A DNA stretch of 64,000 nt, from contig JBBRLB010000007.1 in NCBI GenBank assembly GCA_038231575.1, positions 11,523-75,522 on the forward strand. The letters run 5' to 3'. Origin of the DNA: CAITWF01 sp038231575 (GTDB taxonomy: Bacteria > Verrucomicrobiota > Verrucomicrobiia > Opitutales > Opitutaceae). Below, piece by piece: positions 1 through 9,120 of this stretch. Position 1 is the first letter of the stretch, and each line of letters starts with the position of its first letter. The position numbers were made by a program, and so were the translations under genes. The notes beneath the pieces were generated by a model. That model searched no databases. It saw only the letters and a list, made by a program, of their open reading frames with translations, and had not been told where the DNA came from.

Positions 1-98
1 AGAAGCCGAAATTGCTTGGGCCGTAAGCTCAACTGCTGCCGCACGCCGCGACGGATTTTGGGGGTGACGGTGCCCAAGGCCCGCGGCAGAAATGCGGT

Positions 99-638
99 GT
101 GGCCGGTGAAGACTACATTCCCCTGACGATTCGTGAATTCAAGCGCCTGAAGTCTCTCGCCGATCGGGCCATGGCGCAGATCTCGCCGGAGGAATTCTTC
201 GCCAGGCCGGCCGAAACGGACAACAGCGTCGCGCTCATTGTGAAGCACGTGAGCGGAAACTTGATTTCGCGTTGGACGGATTTCCTGGCGGCGGATGGAG
301 AGAAACCGGGCCGGAATCGTGACACCGAATTCCTGATTCTGCAGGAGGACACGCAGGAGGATTTGCTCGCGCGGTGGGAACAAGGCTGGGCCGCGCTGTT
401 TTTCGCGCTGGAGCCGCTGGGCTCCGGTGATCTGGAGCAAAGGGTGAAAATTCGCGGCGAACCGCTCACCGTGCTGCAGGCGATCAATCGGCAGCTCACG
501 CACTATGCCTATCATGTCGGTCAGATTGTTTTTCTGGCCAAGCATCTTTCCGGCCCGCGTTGGAAAACGCTGAGCATCGCAGTCGGTGAGTCGGCGAAAT
601 TCAATCAAGCGCCAGCGCGCTACGTCGGCGGAGGATAG
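99..638 (+). CDS. DinB-like (DUF1572-type) protein
   Basis: A 179-residue protein resembling the DinB/DUF1572 four-helix-bundle superfamily, whose members are putative metal-dependent enzymes. Candidate metal-ligand histidines are in KHVSGN (about residue 50) and in the QLTHYAYHVGQ motif (about 134-140), the spacing expected for this fold. GTG at 99 is the only usable start after the in-frame stop at 24-26, although the N-terminus is a little short. No signal peptide. It converges on the DUF1553 gene, with a palindrome between them. Substrate unknown; the family call rests on motif and length only. Confidence 0.75.
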   Translation: MAGEDYIPLTIREFKRLKSLADRAMAQISPEEFFARPAETDNSVALIVKHVSGNLISRWTDFLAADGEKPGRNRDTEFLILQEDTQEDLLARWEQGWAALFFALEPLGSGDLEQRVKIRGEPLTVLQAINRQLTHYAYHVGQIVFLAKHLSGPRWKTLSIAVGESAKFNQAPARYVGGG

Positions 639-667
639 TCGGCGAGCCGGGTCGCGCTTCCCGCAAA

Positions 668-686
668 CGCCGGTCGGAGACCGGCG
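668..686. repeat. Short palindrome between convergent genes
   Basis: CGCCGGTC and GACCGGCG form a perfect 8-bp stem around a GGA loop in the 53-bp gap between two converging genes. The 17-mer at 671-687 recurs, reverse-complemented, at 63817-63833 inside the nnr gene, so this looks like a copy of a dispersed REP-like element. There is no long U-tract, so terminator function is only possible. Confidence 0.6.
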
Positions 687-691
687 CTCCT

Positions 692-3286
692 TCACTGATA
701 GAACATCGCTTCGTTCGACTGGAAGAGGGCGTGGGCGAGTTTGGTCCAGGCGTCGGGCATGACGTGGGTGTTGTAGTTGCCGCCGACCTGCACGGCGTAA
801 CGGCCGGGGGCGGGGCGCTTGGGATTGTTCGCCTGTTTCGCGTCCTTGCGTTGCTCGCGCGGGCTCAGCGCCGGTTCGTTCGCGACGGGCGTCGGCAGAT
901 CGACGGCGGAGCCGGTGGGATTCGCCTTCACGTAGCGGACGGCGAGGGTGATTTCCTCCTTCGTCGGCGGGCGTTGGTAAACGGCGAGGTAAAGCGACGA
1001 GACGCGTTCCTCATCGGTCTTCAGCGCGGCAAAGGAGGCGCGGTCGACGAGTTTGCGCGACGCTTCGATCACCATCGGGCTGTTCATGAGGAACAACGCT
1101 TGTTGCGGGACGATGGTCGTGTAGCGGCGGCCGGACGCGACGTCGGGGCTCGGAAAATCGAATTGCGTGAGCAGTTCCGGCGGGCTGCGCCGATCGATCG
1201 TCGTGTAGATCGCGCGGCGCGAGGCGAAGCCTTCGCTGGTGATGAGCACCGGCCGGCCGCCCATCGTGCGATCGAGTTCGCCGGTGATCGTGAGGAGCGC
1301 GTCGTGCATTTCCTCGAAGTCGAGGCGGCGGAGATTCGCCCGCCAGAGGAGGCGGTTGTCGGGATCCGTCTCGGCGTATTTTGGATTCGTGGTCGCGGCC
1401 TGCTGGTAGGTGTTGCTGAGCACGATCACGCGCTGGAGGGCTTTGATCGACCAGCCGTTCTCCATGAACGTGGCCGCGAGGTAATCGAGTAATTCGGGAT
1501 GGGACGGCGGGGAAGACTGGTTGCCGAGATCGTCGGGCGTGAGGACGATGCCGGTGCCCCAATGCTGCTGCCAGATGCGGTTGACGAGCACGCGGGCCGT
1601 CATCGGGTTTTTGGGATCGGCGATCGATTGGGCGAGCTGGAGACGGCCGCTGCCCTCGTGCCATTCGGGGCGTTTCTTGGGTTCGGCGGAAAGGATTTCG
1701 AGGAAACGGCGCGGGACGATGTCGCCTTTGTTTTGAGTTTCACCGCGCAGCAGCACGGGATAGTCGCGCGATTGTCTCACGTCGTAGAGCGCATTGGCGC
1801 GCGGGATCGCGCCGGCGTGGGTGGAGTCGAGATCGGCGATCTCCTTGTCCACTTCCCGGTCGCGTTTTTGGAGCTCTTTGCGCTTTTCCGGCTCGCGCGT
1901 TTTCGTTTTCCGCTGGGCCTGCTGGAACGCGGCATAGTCCGCGGACACCTGCGCATGTTTCTTTTTCAAGTCGTCGGACTTCGCGATGTAGTCGAGCAAC
2001 TCGGCGGTGCGCGGCAGCTTCGTGTGCAGCGGGGGCAGGTCCTGCTCGTCGGGCACGGTGGTGTTGGCGAAAACGCCGTAGAGTGAATAGTAATCCTTCG
2101 TCGGAATCGGATCGAATTTGTGATCGTGGCAGCGGGCGCAGGCGACGGTGAGGCCGAGAAATGCCTTGGTTGTGACGTCGATGCGGTCGCCGATGATGTC
2201 GTCCATCCGGCCTTCGAATTGGGGCCCGAGGGTCAGGAAACCGAGGGCGGCGAGCGACGATTCATCGGTCGGCAGCGGGGCATTCTTGTCCTTCGCTTTG
2301 GCCTTGGCGATTTGCGCCTGGAGGAGTTTGTCGGCGGCGAGCTGTTCGACGATGAACTGGTTGTAAGGTTTGTCCGCGTTGAACGAGTCGATCACGTAGT
2401 CGCGATACGTCCACGCGAATGGGAAGCGCGGATCGTTGTTCGCGTTCGGCTGCTTCGGTGGCTCGCCCTTGGTGTCAGAGTAGCGCGCGACATCGAGCCA
2501 GTAACGCGCCCAGCGCTCGCCGTAGTGGGGCGAGCCGAGCAGGCGATCCACGACGCGCGCGTAAGCGTCGGGCGAAGGGTCGGCGAGGAAATCCTCGATC
2601 TCCTTCTCGGTCGGCGGGAGGCCGGTAAGATCGAAGGTCACGCGGCGGATGAGCGTGCTTTTGTCGGCGGGCGCGTTGGGCGTCATGCCGTTGGCGTCGA
2701 GCTTCGCGAGCACGAACGCGTCGACGGGCGTGCGGATCCAGTGGGCGTTGCTGACGGCGGGAAGCGCGGGCTTCTGGATCGGCTGAAACGCCCAGTGCGC
2801 GCGGCCGACGCCGCCGTAGGAGGACGAGCTGCCCTTCGCGACCAGCGTGCGCGGATCGGGCGCGCCGCGGCGGACCCACTCGGTGAGATCGGCGATTTGG
2901 GCGTCGGAGAGTTTTTCACCCTTCGGCGGCATCTTGAGCTCATCGTCGGTGTAGCGGACCGCCTGGATGAGGAGCGACTCGTCGGGCTTGCCGGGAACGA
3001 TCGCGGGCCCGGTGTTGCCGCCGTGGAGCCACGCTTCGCGCGTGTCGAGCATGAGGCCGCCCTTGATTTTGTCGGCGTCGCGGCTGTGGCACTTGTAGCA
3101 ATTGTTTGTGAGCAGCGGGCGGATCTTGCTTTCGAAAAACTGGAGATCGGAGGGCGAGATAGTTTGCGCGACGGCGGGCGTGGGCATGTCGGCGGCGCGG
3201 GCGAACGGAGCGAAGGGGAGGGATAGGACCCAAATGGCTGACGGGAGCCATGGGACGCGGGTAAAAATGGGAGCGAGGCGGCGCAT
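692..3286 (-). CDS. Secreted PSCyt1/PSCyt2/PSD1 (DUF1549/DUF1553) protein
   Basis: An 864-residue exported protein of the Planctomycete/Verrucomicrobium-specific family. In order: a signal peptide (about 1-31), a PSCyt1 cytochrome c domain with the haem motif CYKCH at 63-67, a PSCyt2/DUF1549 domain (about 183-410) with a second CARCH at 383-387, a charged, probably helical linker (about 430-480), and a PSD1/DUF1553 domain to the C-terminus. The gene starts 5 bp after the DUF1501 gene and is surely co-transcribed with it. Family members accompany periplasmic degradation of complex carbohydrates; the reaction is not known. Confidence 0.93.
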   Translation of the reverse strand: MRRLAPIFTRVPWLPSAIWVLSLPFAPFARAADMPTPAVAQTISPSDLQFFESKIRPLLTNNCYKCHSRDADKIKGGLMLDTREAWLHGGNTGPAIVPGKPDESLLIQAVRYTDDELKMPPKGEKLSDAQIADLTEWVRRGAPDPRTLVAKGSSSSYGGVGRAHWAFQPIQKPALPAVSNAHWIRTPVDAFVLAKLDANGMTPNAPADKSTLIRRVTFDLTGLPPTEKEIEDFLADPSPDAYARVVDRLLGSPHYGERWARYWLDVARYSDTKGEPPKQPNANNDPRFPFAWTYRDYVIDSFNADKPYNQFIVEQLAADKLLQAQIAKAKAKDKNAPLPTDESSLAALGFLTLGPQFEGRMDDIIGDRIDVTTKAFLGLTVACARCHDHKFDPIPTKDYYSLYGVFANTTVPDEQDLPPLHTKLPRTAELLDYIAKSDDLKKKHAQVSADYAAFQQAQRKTKTREPEKRKELQKRDREVDKEIADLDSTHAGAIPRANALYDVRQSRDYPVLLRGETQNKGDIVPRRFLEILSAEPKKRPEWHEGSGRLQLAQSIADPKNPMTARVLVNRIWQQHWGTGIVLTPDDLGNQSSPPSHPELLDYLAATFMENGWSIKALQRVIVLSNTYQQAATTNPKYAETDPDNRLLWRANLRRLDFEEMHDALLTITGELDRTMGGRPVLITSEGFASRRAIYTTIDRRSPPELLTQFDFPSPDVASGRRYTTIVPQQALFLMNSPMVIEASRKLVDRASFAALKTDEERVSSLYLAVYQRPPTKEEITLAVRYVKANPTGSAVDLPTPVANEPALSPREQRKDAKQANNPKRPAPGRYAVQVGGNYNTHVMPDAWTKLAHALFQSNEAMFYQ

Positions 3287-3291
3287 GGCGT

Positions 3292-4779
3292 TTAGGTGAG
3301 AATCGTTTGGACCACGTTGCCGGCGACGTCGGTGAGGCGGAAGTCGCGGCCGTTGAAACGATACGTGAGCTTCGTGTGATCGAGGCCCATCGCGGCGAGG
3401 ATCGTCGCATGGAGATCGTGGACGTGGACTTTGTCTTTTACAGAAGCGCCGCCGAATTCGTCGGTCGCGCCGTAGACCGTGCCGCCCTTTACGCCGCCAC
3501 CGGCCATGACGACCGAAAAGGCTTTGGCATTATGATCGCGGCCCGCTTTTTCGTCAGTGGCGTTGTTGTTTTTGTCGACGGTGGGCTTGCGGCCGAACTC
3601 GCCGCCCCAAATGACGAGCGTCGAGTCGAGCAGTCCGCGCTGCTTGAGATCGGCGAGGAGCGCGGCGAGCGGTTGATCGATTTCGCCGGCCTTCGTCGTG
3701 ATGCGGGCTTCGAGGTCCTGGTGGTGGTCCCAGCCGTCGTGCCAGACCTGCACCATGCGCACGCCGCGTTCGACGAGGCGGCGCGCGATCAGGAGTTGCT
3801 TGGCTTGGTCGCCGCCGTTGCCGCGCTCGGGGATGCCGTAGGCTTTGCGCGTCTCGGCCGACTCTTTCATAATGTCAAAGGCGTCGAGCGACTCGGCCTG
3901 CATCCGGAACGCGATCTCGTAGCTTTCGAGGCGCGTCTCGAGGGCGGCGTCGCGCTCGAGATTTTGGGCATGGAGCTCGTTGAGCTGCTGCACGAAGTTA
4001 AGCTGGCGGCGCTGCTCGCGGGTGCCGACGTATTGGTTGCGGATGTTTTGAATCATCTGCGGCACGGTCGGCGCCTGCGTGTTGATGCTGGCGCCCTGAT
4101 AAACGCCGGGGAGAAACGCGGCCTGGTAATTCGCGGAGCCGCCCGGCGGGAGCCGGCCCCCGCGGAGGGCGATGAAGCCGGGGAGATTTTGGTTTTCCGT
4201 GCCGAGCCCGTAAACCATCCACGAGCCGAGGCTGGGCTTGGCGATGCGGAGCGAGCCGGTGTTCATGAACACCGTCGCGACTTCGTGGGCGGGAATATCC
4301 GTCCACATCGAGCGGATGATCGCGAGATCATCGGCGTGGGCGGCGGTCTTCGAAAAGAGTTCGCTGATCTCGAGGCCGGACTGGCCGTATTTCTGAAACT
4401 TGAACGGCGAACCCATGGCGGTGCCGCCTCCATCGATCGTCTTGCCGTTCATCTTCGCGAGGGTCGGCTTGGGATCCCAGGTGTCGATGTGCGAGGGCGC
4501 GCCTTGCGCGAAGATGTGGATGATAGACTTCGCCTTCGAGGCGAACATCGGCGGCTTCGGGGCCAGCGGGCTCGAGCCGAGTGTGGGGCCGGCGGGCGCG
4601 GGCGCGCCGATGAGGTATTTCGGATCGAAGAGGGTGGCGAGCGACAGCGCGCCGAGGCCCATGCCCATGCGGCTCAGGAACTGGCGGCGGGTTTGAAAGT
4701 AATCCTCGATGTTGGTCGAGATGCCGCAGCACGGATGGTGGTGGTGGTGATCGGGTTGATCGTCGTGGGGCGAGGACAT
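3292..4779 (-). CDS. DUF1501 Tat-exported protein
   Basis: A 495-residue DUF1501 protein, related to sulfatase and alkaline-phosphatase-fold enzymes. A twin-arginine motif (TRRQFLSRMG, residues 30-39) is followed by a hydrophobic stretch, indicating Tat export. The residues before it are unusual: five consecutive His and a CC pair (residues 11-18). The motif VIWGGEFGRKP and the metal-site-like GRDHNAKAF segment are typical of the family. It is the first gene of a two-gene operon with the PSCyt/PSD1 gene, a pairing conserved in Planctomycetes and Verrucomicrobia. Its biochemical role is uncharacterised. Confidence 0.93.
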   Translation of the reverse strand: MSSPHDDQPDHHHHHPCCGISTNIEDYFQTRRQFLSRMGMGLGALSLATLFDPKYLIGAPAPAGPTLGSSPLAPKPPMFASKAKSIIHIFAQGAPSHIDTWDPKPTLAKMNGKTIDGGGTAMGSPFKFQKYGQSGLEISELFSKTAAHADDLAIIRSMWTDIPAHEVATVFMNTGSLRIAKPSLGSWMVYGLGTENQNLPGFIALRGGRLPPGGSANYQAAFLPGVYQGASINTQAPTVPQMIQNIRNQYVGTREQRRQLNFVQQLNELHAQNLERDAALETRLESYEIAFRMQAESLDAFDIMKESAETRKAYGIPERGNGGDQAKQLLIARRLVERGVRMVQVWHDGWDHHQDLEARITTKAGEIDQPLAALLADLKQRGLLDSTLVIWGGEFGRKPTVDKNNNATDEKAGRDHNAKAFSVVMAGGGVKGGTVYGATDEFGGASVKDKVHVHDLHATILAAMGLDHTKLTYRFNGRDFRLTDVAGNVVQTILT

Positions 4780-4968
4780 GGGGAAATTTTTGGGCGGTGA
4801 ACGAAACGTGGGTTTGAGCCTGAAGACGTTTCGCGGGCGACGGGGTTTCAGGGGAAGTCGCGCGGGAGTTAGTTACTCAGAAGCAGCTTGGACCTTGCGG
4901 AAAGCACGAAAAACATTTCCGGGTTCCGCCTTTGACGCGCGCGGGCTGGACCGTTCCACTCGCCGCCG

Positions 4969-6276
<1,308 letters not shown>

Positions 6277-6403
6277 GCGCGGCCTGCGCTCACGGACCGA
6301 GATCGTAGATTTTTTTCGGGCGGGCGTTGGTGGCGTCGAATGTCCCGCGGATCTTTCCAGAGGAAAATTTTTCGCGGTTAACGTGGAACGGTGCCGGCGC
6401 GGC

Positions 6404-6853
6404 TCAGCCCACGTCCTGCGCGGAGAGGAACAGCGATTTGGCGAGCGCCGCGAAGAAGTCGCGGTAGGGCGCCGGCTCCTCGATCGCGACGGCGGCGGTG
6501 TTGTGGCGCGGATCGGCGAACTGGGCGCTGGCCCGCACGAGAAGCTGCGTGGCGCCATGCGTGCGCACCGTGACGGTCATGCGCAGTTCGTAGTTGGCGA
6601 GCTTGGTGCCGCTCACGGAACCGAGCGTAGCGTCGGCCTTGTCGATGACGAAACCGAGATCCTGCATGGTCGCGATGACGGTGCGCAGCGCTTTCTCGCG
6701 ATCGGTGGTGTCGAAGGCGCGCGTCTGAAAGCTGCGCAGTTGCAGCTGGGTGCCGCCTTGGTCGAAGACCGCGAGCGCGGGATTGGTCATGCAGCCGGTG
6801 AACGCGACCGAGCCGAGTAGCGCGGCGGCGAGGAAAATAATTTTGAGGTTCAT
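6404..6853 (-). CDS. Small lipoprotein, paralogue of the upstream gene
   Basis: A 149-residue predicted lipoprotein: hydrophobic N-terminus ending in the lipobox FTGC (Cys21). The reading frame stays open far upstream, but ATG at 6853 is the start because it gives the signal peptide and makes a 4-bp ATGA overlap with the preceding gene. The C-terminal YRDFFAALAKSLFLSAQ matches YQEFFARLGQSVFLEEQ of the upstream gene, and both carry a central QDLGF motif, so the two are diverged duplicates. Function unknown; likely an envelope protein. Confidence 0.8.
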   Translation of the reverse strand: MNLKIIFLAAALLGSVAFTGCMTNPALAVFDQGGTQLQLRSFQTRAFDTTDREKALRTVIATMQDLGFVIDKADATLGSVSGTKLANYELRMTVTVRTHGATQLLVRASAQFADPRHNTAAVAIEEPAPYRDFFAALAKSLFLSAQDVG

Positions 6854-7440
6854 GTTTTTTGCTCCTCGAGGAACACGCTCTGGCCGAGCCGCGCGAAAAA
6901 TTCCTGGTAGAAGAGCGGGTCGTCGAGCGGTTCGACGGATTTGATCTTGGTCTGGCGCTCGTCCGCGAAGACGACGCGTTGCGCGGTCACGCGCACGGAT
7001 GAACCGCTCGCGGTCGTGGCACCGTCGCGGTGCGTGACCAGCGAGAGGCGCACGACCTGCGGCTCCTTCACGCCCTTCGCGGCGTCGATGGCCGTCATGC
7101 CGAGGCCGAGCGGCAGCCAGAGGATGGACCACGCGAGGTCCTTGGCGATTTCGCCGCCGTTCATCGGCCGGCGCGAGGTGAGTTTGCGCGATGCGCTGAT
7201 GACGCCGAGTTTGCTTTCGCTTTCGTCGAGCGTGAAACCCAGGTCCTGCAGCACGCCGGCGGTGGCGGCCAGCAGGGTGGCTTCCGCGACGCCTTCGAAG
7301 CGCCGCGTTTGGCGCGCGCGATTTTGATCGGATTGCGCGGTGAGCCGGAGCGCGTCGACCGGGACGCCGCCGCAGCCGGCGAATCCGAGCAACAAGGCGG
7401 CGAGCAGGACGGTGCGGGCGGGAGGAGGAAGGAGTGGCAT
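6850..7440 (-). CDS. Lipoprotein with QDLGF domain
   Basis: A 196-residue predicted lipoprotein with a signal peptide ending in the lipobox FAGC (Cys23). It shares QDLGF and the C-terminal YQEFFARLGQSVFLEEQ segment with the 149-residue gene that follows, but has an extra central region including a hydrophobic patch (about 106-120). Second gene of a three-lipoprotein run on the minus strand: 18 bp after the BamE-like gene and overlapping the next gene by 4 bp. No enzymatic motif seen; function unknown. Confidence 0.8.
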   Translation of the reverse strand: MPLLPPPARTVLLAALLLGFAGCGGVPVDALRLTAQSDQNRARQTRRFEGVAEATLLAATAGVLQDLGFTLDESESKLGVISASRKLTSRRPMNGGEIAKDLAWSILWLPLGLGMTAIDAAKGVKEPQVVRLSLVTHRDGATTASGSSVRVTAQRVVFADERQTKIKSVEPLDDPLFYQEFFARLGQSVFLEEQKT

Positions 7441-7458
7441 GGCGTGAAGCGCGGACGG

Positions 7459-7917
7459 TTAGAATTGCGAAGCGTGGTAGGCGTAGTCGCGGACGCGCTT
7501 TTGCTCGTCGAACTTGATCACGATCGTGAGCGTGCGATCGGAGCGGGAGATGGCGCTGGCGGATTGCGAGGCGCTGCCGGAGCCGGCGCCGACGATAGAG
7601 CCGGTGGCGAGGATGAGCGGTGAAAAGCTGAGACCACTCGCGGAGGACACGACTTGCGTCGCGATTTTGTCGTAGACCCAGACCTCGCGCCGTTGCTCGT
7701 CGGTGGTGACGATGTTGGGTGCGCCGAGGGCGAGGACGACGTCGGCCCCGCTCATGCCCGCATGAACCTCCTTTTGGACCGTGCCGACGCTCAGCCGATC
7801 GGTTGTCGCGTCCTCGACGGCGGCGCGATGAGCCGAGGCGGACATGCAACCGGAGAGGAGTGCGACGACGGCGAGTGTCGCGAGGAACAAGGAGGTGGAG
7901 GCGATGTTAGTTTTCAT
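7459..7917 (-). CDS. BamE/SmpA-like lipoprotein
   Basis: A 152-residue lipoprotein with lipobox LSGC (Cys24). The segment VHAGMSGADVVLALGAP followed by EVWVYD matches the BamE/SmpA/OmlA domain pattern (G-x-T/S-...-GxP, then a W-Y strand), known from the outer-membrane beta-barrel assembly accessory subunit and many unrelated lipoproteins. The Ser/Ala/Gly-rich middle (about 90-125) is atypical for true BamE. First gene of the lipoprotein trio, so probably an envelope-associated protein rather than a proven Bam component. Confidence 0.7.
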   Translation of the reverse strand: MKTNIASTSLFLATLAVVALLSGCMSASAHRAAVEDATTDRLSVGTVQKEVHAGMSGADVVLALGAPNIVTTDEQRREVWVYDKIATQVVSSASGLSFSPLILATGSIVGAGSGSASQSASAISRSDRTLTIVIKFDEQKRVRDYAYHASQF

Positions 7918-7951
7918 GGTGAGGCGATGGCGTGATTTCTCTCGCGCGATA

Positions 7952-8041
7952 TTATTTCGGGGAGGTTGGTGGGTGGTCCGAGCCGCCGTCGGTGGCCACG
8001 AGAGCGGCGAGGAGGGCGAGGACGAAGACGGCGGCGAGCAT
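7952..8041 (-). CDS. Possible 29-residue membrane microprotein
   Basis: A short open frame encoding a hydrophobic helix (MLAAVFVLALLAALVAT) followed by a polar tail ending PPTSPK. It lies just upstream of the lipoprotein trio on the same strand. There is no clear Shine-Dalgarno sequence, but many genes here lack one. The amino acid pattern suits a single-pass small protein or a leader; it may also be chance in GC-rich DNA. Confidence 0.3.
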   Translation of the reverse strand: MLAAVFVLALLAALVATDGGSDHPPTSPK

Positions 8042-8203
8042 GGGGCGGGGTCGGTTGGTGGCTGACCGAAAGAGAATAGCAGCGGGCACGGCAGAGCGTT
8101 AATCGATAAGCCTGATGCCGGGCATCACGTGGGATGATGGCCGGGCGGTTTCCGAAACAGCGTTGCCTTGGGTGGCCAGACGGAACTTGCTGGGGCCCTC
8201 CGA

Positions 8204-9109
8204 GTGAACGTCCATCACCTCGAATTGTTTTATTATGTCGCGAAGCACGGCGGCATCAGCGCCGCGGTCCGGAATTTTCCCTACGGGATCCAGCAGCCGG
8301 CGGTGAGCGGGCAGATGCGACAGCTCGAGGAAGACACGGGCGCGAAGCTTTTTGAGCGCACGCCGTTTCGACTCACGCCGGCGGGGGAGCGGTTGTTCGC
8401 GCACGTGCAGCCGTTTTTTGAAAACCTCGACGGGATCGCCGCGCAGTTGAAAGGATTCGCCGAGCCGGTGCTGCGACTGGGCGGCGCCGAACTGGTGCTG
8501 CGCGATCATGTGCCGGCCGTGATGCGATCGGTGCGCACGCAAAATCCCGATATGCGATTGAGTTTGCACTCGGGCGTGCAGGCGCAGGTCGAGGATTGGC
8601 TCCGCAACGACCAGATCGATCTCGCCATTACGTCGGTGGGGCCGCGGCCGCCGCCGCGGTTGCGGCAACTGCCGCTGCTGCGGATTCCGCTGGTGCTGCT
8701 CGTGCACCGCACCGCGCGGTGGAAAACGGCGGCGGAACTTTGGACGGAGAAAAAAATTCCCGCCCGGCTCGTCGCGCAGCCCGCGACGACGGCGTTCATG
8801 CAGAGTTTCCAGCGCGATTTGAAACGCCGTCGCATCGTCTGGCCGCAGGCCCTCGAGGCGACTTCGGCCGAACTCGTCTGGCGCTACGTGGCCGACGGGG
8901 AGGGCTATGGCGTCGTGAACCGCGTGGCCCTCGCCAAGCTCAAGGGGCGGGAGGTGCGCGTGCTGCCGCTCGATGACTTCGAGCCGATGACGATGGGGGC
9001 GCTGTGGCGCGGAGAACCGTCACCGCTGATTCGCGCCGTGATCGAGGAGATGCGACGCTACACCCACGCGACGTTTCCAGATTGGGCGTGTGCGGAAAAA
9101 CTGCCCTGA
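8204..9109 (+). CDS. LysR-family transcriptional regulator
   Basis: A 301-residue LysR-type regulator. The N-terminal winged helix-turn-helix is at about residues 4-62 (LELFYYVAKHGGISAAV, then QPAVSGQMRQLEEDTGAKLF, then the wing RTPFRLTPAGERLF). The rest is a periplasmic-binding-like effector domain. GTG at 8204 gives the usual start just before the first helix; an upstream TTG at 8168 would add 12 residues without family support. It converges on the M48 gene, so its target is not obvious from context. Confidence 0.88.
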   Translation: MNVHHLELFYYVAKHGGISAAVRNFPYGIQQPAVSGQMRQLEEDTGAKLFERTPFRLTPAGERLFAHVQPFFENLDGIAAQLKGFAEPVLRLGGAELVLRDHVPAVMRSVRTQNPDMRLSLHSGVQAQVEDWLRNDQIDLAITSVGPRPPPRLRQLPLLRIPLVLLVHRTARWKTAAELWTEKKIPARLVAQPATTAFMQSFQRDLKRRRIVWPQALEATSAELVWRYVADGEGYGVVNRVALAKLKGREVRVLPLDDFEPMTMGALWRGEPSPLIRAVIEEMRRYTHATFPDWACAEKLP

Positions 9110-9120
9110 GCACGCTCAGG
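9105..9120. terminator. Palindrome containing both stop codons of convergent genes
   Basis: CCTGAGC and GCTCAGG form a 7-bp stem that includes the TGA of the LysR gene (9107-9109) and the TGA of the opposing M48 gene (9116-9118), which are only 6 bp apart. No U-tract, so use as a two-way terminator is a guess. Confidence 0.35.

Noticed and set aside
6404..7849. A 481-residue minus-strand frame covering the lipoprotein genes
   Set aside because: Only its last 149 codons look like protein (lipobox, paralogue match). The rest is the wrong frame of the upstream lipoproteins.
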